Origin: Parapedobacter composti
GTDB taxonomy: Bacteria > Bacteroidota > Bacteroidia > Sphingobacteriales > Sphingobacteriaceae
Length of the DNA stretch: 35,418 nt
Reading direction: 5' to 3'
NCBI RefSeq assembly: GCF_900112315.1
Contig: NZ_FOLL01000024.1
Span: 1-35,418 of the forward strand
Under the pieces are notes generated by a model. The model saw only the letters and a program-made list of their open reading frames with translations, was not told where the DNA came from and did no database searches. Below, piece after piece: positions 1-5,946 of this stretch (positions are counted from its first letter, which is position 1; each line of letters starts with the position of its first letter). Position numbers and translations under genes: made by a program.

Positions 1-93
1 ATCCTAAACAACCCTTACAGACTGGTGTACTTTGCCCCGGAATCGGTGGTGTATATTGGAGCGGAATAGTGGTGTACTTTGGCTCGGAATATC
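1..93. mobile_element. Probable terminus of an IS21-family insertion sequence
   Basis: Three imperfect 21-bp copies of a TGGTGTAC(T/A)TTG...CGGAAT motif lie head to tail at 23-43, 47-67 and 70-90. Multiple short terminal repeats of this general form are typical of IS21-family ends, where they bind the IstA transposase. The transposase genes would lie to the left, outside the window. The repeats stop just before the DUF3408 gene, so the insertion may have replaced that gene's native upstream region. The family assignment rests on recalled resemblance only; no transposase is visible here. Confidence 0.45.
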
Positions 94-120
94 CAAACCC
101 ATTTTTTAAAATATTCGATT

Positions 121-396
121 ATGAAAAAGCAACAGCAAAACGAACCTAAAAAGGTACTGCAAATAGCCCGATATAAGTCGGCTTTTTTAAGACCGACCGG
201 AGTTGTCGCACGGTGCGGAAAGTCGGTATATATCTGCCCCGATTTCCACAAGAAATTATCCCGTATCGTCTGTATTCTCGGAGAGGGAGATATTACGCTT
301 ACCGATTACCTGCACAGTGTATTGAAACACCACTTTGAGGATTTCGGCGAGGAAATAAATACAATCCATGCCCGAAACCAAAAGCCAATATTATAG
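121..396 (+). CDS. DUF3408 family conjugal transfer protein (TraB/TraC-like)
   Basis: This 91-aa protein matches the DUF3408 core of Bacteroidetes ICEs: a basic N-terminus, a central KSVYICPDFHKKLSRIV segment, and a C-terminal DYLHSVLKHHFEDFGEEIN helix, the family's most recognisable part. Members sit next to parA/traA at the start of tra operons and probably help partitioning or DNA transfer; their biochemistry is not established. The ATG at 121 is chosen. A longer frame from a TTG at 79 would begin inside the IS-like repeats and is less likely. The protein is short for the family, so the IS-like sequence just upstream may have cost it an N-terminal segment. It is 2 bases from traD and probably cotranscribed with it. 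Confidence 0.7.
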   Translation: MKKQQQNEPKKVLQIARYKSAFLRPTGVVARCGKSVYICPDFHKKLSRIVCILGEGDITLTDYLHSVLKHHFEDFGEEINTIHARNQKPIL

Positions 397-398
397 CT

Positions 399-1037
399 AT
401 GGAAACATTGATTGTAATATGCCTTATCATCGTCATTATCCTTTTGCTGAAAGATAAGGTGGTCATCCATAAGAACGTCCGCAGGGAAATAAAACTGAAA
501 AAGAAAAGCCCCGACCTGCCGGATATTATGGGGCTTCCCAAGCCTGTGGAACGCCACACCTTGCCACCGGATGCCACAAAGAGACAATCGGGCGAACGTG
601 ACGGGATAGCTGATAATTTTGGAACAGAAACCTACGGGATAGGTTTTGGATTGGAAAATCCGCAGATTGAGGGAGAGCCGGATGAAGTTTTCGGGAGTAT
701 GTCCGATTTTGAAAATGAGGAAGACGAATGGGATGAATACGGGTTTGAGGACAGCGACAATGAGTTTGCCACAGGGGTTACCTTTGATGAACTGACAACC
801 GTGGGGGCATGGTTGGAGCAAGATACACTTGAACCTGCCCAGCAACAGAAAGCGGTGGATATAGTTCAGCGATTACAGGGAACTGAATTGTTAAGTCTGC
901 TCGAAAACTCAATGGACGGGGCTTCACGGAAGATTGCAGAGTTGTTGGACAAGAGCCTCTCCGCCGGAACGGATTTCAGTTCTCCCGATTTGCGGAAAAG
1001 TGATTTGGAGGATTTCGACATCGGGGAGTTTGTCTGA
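399..1037 (+). CDS. traD: Conjugal transfer protein TraD (ICE type)
   Basis: This is a 212-aa protein with one N-terminal membrane helix (about residues 3-18, LIVICLIIVIILLL), a basic stretch, a long acidic and probably disordered middle (EDEWDEYGFEDSDNE), and a helical C-terminal domain. This layout and its position after a DUF3408 gene match the protein called TraD in CTnDOT-like elements. It is unrelated to the F-plasmid coupling protein of the same name. Its role is unknown; an inner-membrane accessory to the transfer apparatus is inferred. In related elements traE follows directly, but here a 4-kb inverted cassette separates them. Confidence 0.6.
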   Translation: METLIVICLIIVIILLLKDKVVIHKNVRREIKLKKKSPDLPDIMGLPKPVERHTLPPDATKRQSGERDGIADNFGTETYGIGFGLENPQIEGEPDEVFGSMSDFENEEDEWDEYGFEDSDNEFATGVTFDELTTVGAWLEQDTLEPAQQQKAVDIVQRLQGTELLSLLENSMDGASRKIAELLDKSLSAGTDFSSPDLRKSDLEDFDIGEFV

Positions 1038-1058
1038 AAAGACAGCTTCCCTTTGTTT

Positions 1059-1868
1059 TCAAGGATTTTCCAAAAAGTCCTCAAATGCCGAATAGTTTTT
1101 TATTCCTTTGGATTTATTTACTTTTCCCATAATAGTTCCGTCAATCCGACTTTTTAGATATGTTACTAAATCATCAAAATGTCTAACATCAATGTAATTA
1201 ATCCCCGAAGCTTTATATCTTTTAGACAATGAGATTGTGAATGCTGCCCAATTGAATTTTTCTCCTTTTTTGTTTAATTCAATTTGCTTCCAATCTCCAT
1301 ATCTTTTTTTAAGATAATCAACATAGTTCTTTTTAGAAAGCTCTTTTCCCAATGCGCCATTCGGTAACTCAATTTTTGGCTTTGTTAACTGGGGCTTCTT
1401 TACAAATTTTGAAAAGTATTTATGTAAAAGAACCTCCGAATGTTCAATATACTTTGTAATAGTGTCCCATCCCCAATAATATAAATCAAATGATAAACCA
1501 TGTTCTTTCTTAATCTGATTTAAGTATTCCTGTATCTGAGCATCATCACGAAAAGTGGAAACAAAAATAAATTTGTCAAAATCAATCTTCAAATCCTCTG
1601 CTTTTTCTAAGTCGGCATTTATGTCCTGAATAAGATTTTTTCTAATAGTTTCGTCTTTTCTTCCAATGCTTTTCAATTTGCACTGGATTACGGTTTTTCT
1701 TTTAGCAGAAAAGATATCAATCCCTTTCTGATTTTGTCCCTTCACACCGAATGTTTGGAAATCTATGCTTTCGTAGGAAGATGTATTCTCAACAAAATTG
1801 AACAGGTCGCAAGTAAGTTCTTCAAATAACTTTTCGTCTTTTAAAACTGGTAATTGATATTTTGCCAT
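1059..1868 (-). CDS. Mrr-like restriction endonuclease-fold protein, last gene of the ABC-3C cassette
   Basis: This is a 269-aa protein. The N-terminal 70 residues carry a PD-(D/E)xK nuclease signature: Glu16/17 in a helix, Asp51 in QKGIDIF, and Gln62-x-Lys64 in VIQCKL. This pattern is typical of Mrr-like and related nucleases that recognise modified or foreign DNA. A middle region (FDKFIFVSTF...) resembles the extended core of such enzymes. The C-terminal 110 residues are unassigned. The start codon abuts the stop of the DUF2326 ATPase gene, so the two are translationally linked. The likely role is the DNA-cleaving effector of the cassette; this is inference. The gene is AT-rich compared with the tra genes around it. 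Confidence 0.7.
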   Translation of the reverse strand: MAKYQLPVLKDEKLFEELTCDLFNFVENTSSYESIDFQTFGVKGQNQKGIDIFSAKRKTVIQCKLKSIGRKDETIRKNLIQDINADLEKAEDLKIDFDKFIFVSTFRDDAQIQEYLNQIKKEHGLSFDLYYWGWDTITKYIEHSEVLLHKYFSKFVKKPQLTKPKIELPNGALGKELSKKNYVDYLKKRYGDWKQIELNKKGEKFNWAAFTISLSKRYKASGINYIDVRHFDDLVTYLKSRIDGTIMGKVNKSKGIKNYSAFEDFLENP

Positions 1869-3653
1869 TTAAAAAAATCGTTTAAAAATTGTTTCCTGTT
1901 CGCTGTCGGAATATTCTGCTATCACTTGTTTAGACCAGTCAAAGTCAAATTTACCAAACTTACTTTCATCTCTGCTTAAATCAATTTCATCTTCATTGAA
2001 TGTAAGTATGTATTGAAAATTGTGTAGTTCATTCGATTTGTGGTACATGTAGTTCAGAACATTGGATATAGTTTTATATGATATAGCATGGAACACACCA
2101 TCATGAACTAAAAAGTCAGGAATATTCCGTTTGTCTATCCTACTCTTTAGGAAAACCATTATGTCATAAGCTACAATTTTTAAACGCTCTTGTCCTAAAG
2201 CATCAGCTTTCGGGATTTCTAAATTTATTTTAAAAGGCAGCTGATTTCTCGGCGAAGTCGGGTTTAATGTAATGTCGAAATAAGAATTATCGAACTCTTC
2301 ATCCAAATAAATAGCATGCTCGAGAATTTGCTGAAATAACAACCTCAACTCATCAAGATAAGTCTTTTGCTTATTTAACTCACCAACAATGTCTCTTTTT
2401 AGTTCAGCGATGACAATGTTAGCATTTCCCAATATTTCCTCAATTTCGTCAATTTCTCTTACGATTGAGGTATTGCGTTCCAAAAGCGTTTTTTCATTTA
2501 CCAATCTTTCATAAGTGCTTTCAATCTTATCTAATGCCCCCCTTTCTTTCAACAAGGAAAATAACTGACTTCTATTTTTTTCCAATTTTTCAAGCTGCTT
2601 AAAGCTTTGGTCTATTGCAGACTGTAGTTTCTTTTCTTCCTCTAAAAGATATTTGTTCCTATTGGCAAGAAGCTGTTTCTTAAAATCTATAACTTCATCC
2701 AAGCTTTTCTTAACGAAGTTTCCAAAAGTTGTTACAGTCTCGTTGTATAGCTTTTGAATTTTGTCCAAGTCAATGGATGAGACATCACTGTAAGAAGACT
2801 TTAGTTTTTCTAATTTCCTGTTTGTATTATGATAGATGACAGATTGCTCGTTGATTTCGGATATAACCTGATTTAGTTTTTGCTCTATCTCTTTGTGGTT
2901 AGCAAGAAAATTATACTCTTTCAAACTATTTTCGAGGGTCGTAATATCTTTTTCAATTTTTAACCGCTCGGTTCTAAATTCCTGTACATCTTTCCCTGTA
3001 TCTGCTTTAATTTTTTCAGATAAGGATTTTACTGTATTACTATATCTTTCGTATTCAGAAGAAACCTCATTATATTTTAAAAGGGTTTTAGTAGGAAGAT
3101 TAAGCAAATAAAAATTGTATAATGCCTTCTCTCTTGCATTGGCGTTGTATGAAACGAAATTTAAAGGGTCAACCCTTTGCTGACTTTGCAAATCATCCTT
3201 AACAAAAAACTCCATTAATGTTCCATACCTTTTTCCCTCAAAGAACACTTCATTATTCTCCGTTGGAAAAAATATTCCTTCCAGCACTTTGGGCATTTCC
3301 GACTTTTCGTACTCATCAAGTGCATCGGGCCGTTTTCCAAATAAGATTTTTTTGGTATCAGCAAAACTTCTTTTAATAAAATACTTTTGTCCCTGTACTT
3401 CAAGTTCTAAAGTAATCGTATGTTCATCATCCCTTAAAAAGTCGTATTTTCTTTGACTAAATCTTTTTTCAGCTTTACCACTTAATAAGGCAAAATCAAC
3501 AAGTCTCACTAAAGTGGACTTGCCAATGCCATTAATCCCTCTGGCTTCTTTATCTTCCGAATATTTACCTAATACGATGTTTATCCCATTGTGAAATGGA
3601 ACGGCGTCTATTAGGTTAGTGTCTGAATATATTCTAATTAACATCGTTGTCAA
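1869..3653 (-). CDS. DUF2326 SMC/Rad50-like ABC ATPase of an ABC-three-component system
   Basis: This 594-aa protein has an N-terminal ATP-binding half with Walker A GINGIGKST at residues 39-47. A long charged coiled coil follows (roughly 190-440), and a C-terminal half carries a Walker-B-like PDFLVHDG. Split ABC halves joined by a coiled coil are the Rad50/SMC layout, and the C-terminal pattern matches DUF2326. DUF2326 ATPases are the core of ABC-3C modules, which are predicted to sense nucleic acid and switch on an effector in biological conflict. The gene overlaps the upstream middle-component gene by 11-20 bases depending on the start (residue 1 or Met4) and abuts the downstream nuclease gene. 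Confidence 0.85.
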   Translation of the reverse strand: MTTMLIRIYSDTNLIDAVPFHNGINIVLGKYSEDKEARGINGIGKSTLVRLVDFALLSGKAEKRFSQRKYDFLRDDEHTITLELEVQGQKYFIKRSFADTKKILFGKRPDALDEYEKSEMPKVLEGIFFPTENNEVFFEGKRYGTLMEFFVKDDLQSQQRVDPLNFVSYNANAREKALYNFYLLNLPTKTLLKYNEVSSEYERYSNTVKSLSEKIKADTGKDVQEFRTERLKIEKDITTLENSLKEYNFLANHKEIEQKLNQVISEINEQSVIYHNTNRKLEKLKSSYSDVSSIDLDKIQKLYNETVTTFGNFVKKSLDEVIDFKKQLLANRNKYLLEEEKKLQSAIDQSFKQLEKLEKNRSQLFSLLKERGALDKIESTYERLVNEKTLLERNTSIVREIDEIEEILGNANIVIAELKRDIVGELNKQKTYLDELRLLFQQILEHAIYLDEEFDNSYFDITLNPTSPRNQLPFKINLEIPKADALGQERLKIVAYDIMVFLKSRIDKRNIPDFLVHDGVFHAISYKTISNVLNYMYHKSNELHNFQYILTFNEDEIDLSRDESKFGKFDFDWSKQVIAEYSDSEQETIFKRFF

Positions 3654-3924
3654 ATAAACTTATTTGGCTTTCTTCATTTTCTTTTTTTACCAATTTTATT
3701 TTATATCCCTTTTTCTCGATACTTCCAAGCGTATGCAAAAAAGTTAAAGCATACAGAAAAAGGTCGGGTGTTCTATCTTTGTCTCTGTTTAGAAACTTGT
3801 TCATCACATCGTCCACAACAGCATACCTGTTTTTGAATGGAGAATTGCTCATAATGCTAATAATATCTGCACCCAATACCATAAGGTTGGTTTTTAAATT
3901 GCTTTCTGGTTGCGGTAATATCAT
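3634..3924 (-). CDS. ABC-three-component system middle component (MC6-like)
   Basis: This is a 96-aa protein lying between the nuclease-like CTD gene and the DUF2326 ATPase. It is predicted mostly helical, with LGADIISIMSNSPFKNRYAVVDDVMNKF followed by PDLFLYALTFLHTLGSIEKKGYKIKL, a pattern I recognise from the small middle components of ABC-3C systems, closest to the group called MC6. It probably works as a winged-helix-like adaptor linking ATPase and effector protein; this comes from the family description and is not shown here. Its start overlaps the preceding stop codon by 4 bases, a tight operon arrangement. Confidence 0.7.
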   Translation of the reverse strand: MILPQPESNLKTNLMVLGADIISIMSNSPFKNRYAVVDDVMNKFLNRDKDRTPDLFLYALTFLHTLGSIEKKGYKIKLVKKENEESQISLFDNDVN

Positions 3925-4817
3925 AGCTCACTATCTGTTTTTCTGCCTATTAAACATTGTTCAAACATATAAAGCAATATGGATTTCACACATTTTACAT
4001 ATTCATCATCCTTGATATTGCCGTATTCCCTGGTGTATTGGTCTGTTAGATTATATAGTCTTTCTTTAAAACTGCCTGAAAGTTTATTATAATCATTTAT
4101 AACCCTTCGTTTTAGTGTATTAATCTCATCATCGTTATATCCCGAAAGGATATTGGTAATCGTATTAAATTCCTCCATTACCAACATCATCTCCGAGTTC
4201 ATTCCGTCCCAGTCTTCTTGTTCAAAGTTTAGTTCAATTTTCTTTTGAGGGGGAACCAATGTCTTTTTGTCAAAATGCAAGGCTTTATCTTCTTCACCGG
4301 AAGCATTCAATAAATCATTTATAATGTCCTGTATATAATCTTGTATGAAGAAATTTTCAATTCCCAAATAGACTGCAAGCTTCCGTTTTTTACTTGATAC
4401 AAGTTCGTCAATGATGTTAAGAAGTTGGTCTATACCTTTAATCGAAGTAGTTCCGTCCAAGCTTTGAATTATATTTAGTTGGTCTGGGGAGACTTCGTGA
4501 TTTACATACATTTCCCAATTAGGATACTTGTCTTTCCAGTTTTTCTGATATTTTTCGAAATCACCCTCTTTATTTGTAGCCCCCAATACTTTGGTTTCAA
4601 AATCTGCTTTGCTATACTTTCTTGGAGCATAACAAGCTATTATCTTTTGTTCAGGCAAAACTGTACCATCATTGCCTTGGTCTTTGTTTCTCCTGATAGG
4701 AATGTAATCATCGACACCGTATTTCAGAAGAAATAGTTCATCAATAAACTCCTCGAACCCAAATCCTTCTCTGGACTGAATTTGCATTTTAAACGCATTT
4801 TTTAATAATGTATCCAT
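3921..4817 (-). CDS. ABC-three-component CTD-type protein with degenerate nuclease-like N-terminus
   Basis: This is a 298-aa protein from the ATG at 4817. A longer frame starting at 4859 would overlap the HTH gene, so the 4817 start, 7 bases after that gene's stop, is preferred. Residues 20-70 (FEEFIDELF, then DQGNDG and IIACYAP) follow the nuclease-fold layout of Glu, then Asp50, then a final strand. The last strand reads ACYAP instead of (D/E/Q)xK, a variant known in this conflict-system family, so it may be inactive or use different chemistry. The C-terminal half is helical, matching the CTD that docks onto the ATPase in ABC-3C systems. Confidence 0.65.
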   Translation of the reverse strand: MDTLLKNAFKMQIQSREGFGFEEFIDELFLLKYGVDDYIPIRRNKDQGNDGTVLPEQKIIACYAPRKYSKADFETKVLGATNKEGDFEKYQKNWKDKYPNWEMYVNHEVSPDQLNIIQSLDGTTSIKGIDQLLNIIDELVSSKKRKLAVYLGIENFFIQDYIQDIINDLLNASGEEDKALHFDKKTLVPPQKKIELNFEQEDWDGMNSEMMLVMEEFNTITNILSGYNDDEINTLKRRVINDYNKLSGSFKERLYNLTDQYTREYGNIKDDEYVKCVKSILLYMFEQCLIGRKTDSEL

Positions 4818-4824
4818 GTACAAA

Positions 4825-5040
4825 TTAGAGTTCCAAATTAATTTTAACCCTACCGTCAAATCCTTTTTCCACTATTTCCTTAAGGGTTTGGAGTTTAATA
4901 TTGTTGCCATAATCAGTTTCTATTTTAGAGATATAACTCCTTTTTTTACCCACTTTCTGGGCCAATTGTTCTTGAGTTAATTGCCTTTGCTCTCGGGCTT
5001 CTTTTAGCATCTCTCCAATATGTCTGCCTGATATTTTCAT
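4825..5040 (-). CDS. XRE-family HTH regulator of the ABC-3C cassette
   Basis: This is a 71-aa protein consisting almost entirely of a helix-turn-helix domain: IGEMLKEAREQRQLTQEQLAQKVGKKRSYISKIE. The start at 5040 is chosen over an upstream in-frame ATG at 5100 because a strong promoter -7 box lies at 5078-5085, between the two; a transcript from it could not include the earlier start. As first gene of the cassette and carrying little besides its DNA-binding domain, it is probably an autorepressor or activator of the operon. Duplicated TTTGTGCA motifs on the minus strand overlap the promoter and are its candidate operators. Confidence 0.8.
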   Translation of the reverse strand: MKISGRHIGEMLKEAREQRQLTQEQLAQKVGKKRSYISKIETDYGNNIKLQTLKEIVEKGFDGRVKINLEL

Positions 5041-5077
5041 CTTAAAATGATTAAAAATAGACTTTCCTACGAATGCA

Positions 5078-5108
5078 CAAATGTAATTTAAAAGTTGCAT
5101 TGCACAAA
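5078..5108 (-). promoter_or_regulatory. Bacteroidetes-type promoter of the ABC-3C cassette with duplicated motif
   Basis: On the minus strand, TTTG (5105-5108) is followed by 19 bases and then TACATTTG (5078-5085), a perfect fit to the Bacteroidetes consensus TTTG-N19-TAnnTTTG. The start codon at 5040 lies about 37 bases downstream. The 8-mer TTTGTGCA occurs twice, at 5101-5108 and 5074-5081, covering the -33 and -7 elements in the same orientation, which suggests a regulator site. Confidence 0.75.
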
Positions 5109-5296
5109 GAGCTGACCGTAGAAAAATGCATTCAGTTATACAACATTGCCTTCAAATGACTTCAACCAATGTCGCCACTCACTGCCAATTCATTCCGCTG
5201 ATTTCCAGTTTCCCGTAACGCTTCGATTTCCATAAGATTTTTGTTCCCAAAGCCCACACGGGGTGGGAATGAGTAACAATTTAATTCAGTTAAATC
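5109..5296. other. Gap between the ABC-3C promoter and traE
   Basis: These 188 bases carry no credible ORF. They probably include the right junction of the cassette insertion, since base composition shifts from AT-rich to the tra-like composition around 5160-5260. I see no clear promoter for traE here and no obvious direct repeat marking a junction. Confidence 0.4.
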
Positions 5297-5602
5297 ATGG
5301 AAAAACAAAGCAAGAAAGTATTGCTGACAGGCGTCCTGTTCCTGTCGGCATTCGGTGTGTTCGCACAGGGCAACGGTTCGGCAGGTATCAACGAAGCCAC
5401 GCAGATGGTAACGAGTTACTTCGACCCCGCAACACAGCTCATTTACGCCATCGGTGCGGTGGTTGGATTAATCGGGGGTGTAAAAGTGTACAACAAATTC
5501 AGCAGCGGTGACCCCGACACATCGAAAACGGCGGCATCGTGGTTCGGAGCCTGTATCTTCCTCATCGTAGCGGCGACCATTCTCCGTTCATTCTTCCTTT
5601 AA
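5297..5602 (+). CDS. traE: TraE, DUF4134 conjugal transfer protein
   Basis: This is a 101-aa protein with a cleavable-looking signal peptide (KKVLLTGVLFLSAFGVFAQ), then a segment ending in two hydrophobic helices (LIYAIGAVVGLIGGVKVY and WFGACIFLIVAATILRSFF). The size, two-helix layout and position before traF and traG match DUF4134 TraE of CTnDOT-type elements. It is often compared to VirB2-type pilin subunits on topology and gene order; that functional link is inferred. It is the first gene of the uninterrupted traE-traQ block and lies 11 bases before traF. Confidence 0.85.
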   Translation: MEKQSKKVLLTGVLFLSAFGVFAQGNGSAGINEATQMVTSYFDPATQLIYAIGAVVGLIGGVKVYNKFSSGDPDTSKTAASWFGACIFLIVAATILRSFFL

Positions 5603-5613
5603 GCCGACGACCT

Positions 5614-5946
5614 ATGAGCAATTACAATATCAATAAAGGTATCGGTAGGACAGTCGAGTTCAAAGGACTGAAAGCACAGTACCTGTTCATCTTCGCCGGA
5701 GGCTTGCTCGGTGTGCTTGTCCTCGTCATGATAATGTACATGGCAGGTGTAAACTCTTACATCTGTCTGTTTATCGGGGCAGGCGGAGCGTCACTCATCG
5801 TGTGGCAAACATTCGCACTGAACGGCAAATACGGCGAACATGGGTTGATGAAAATCGGGGCAAAGAAAAGACATCCGAAATACATCATCTGTCGCAAAGC
5901 CGTACGCCGCTATTTAAAATTCACTTCTAAATCCAATGCCCTATGA
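5614..5946 (+). CDS. traF: TraF, DUF4133 conjugal transfer protein
   Basis: This 110-aa protein has the DUF4133 start MSNYNINKGIGRTVEFKGLKAQYL, two adjacent membrane helices (about residues 27-70), and a basic C-terminus. It is VirB3-like in size, topology and position just ahead of the VirB4-type ATPase. The ATG at 5614 is chosen because the family begins with this sequence; the open frame upstream to 5539 overlaps traE. Its stop codon overlaps the traG start by 4 bases (ATGA), indicating translational coupling. Confidence 0.85.
   Translation: MSNYNINKGIGRTVEFKGLKAQYLFIFAGGLLGVLVLVMIMYMAGVNSYICLFIGAGGASLIVWQTFALNGKYGEHGLMKIGAKKRHPKYIICRKAVRRYLKFTSKSNAL

Noticed and set aside
399..1037. traD as the conjugative coupling protein
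   Set aside because: No P-loop or AAA motor motifs are present; the name is shared with F-plasmid TraD but the ICE protein is unrelated.
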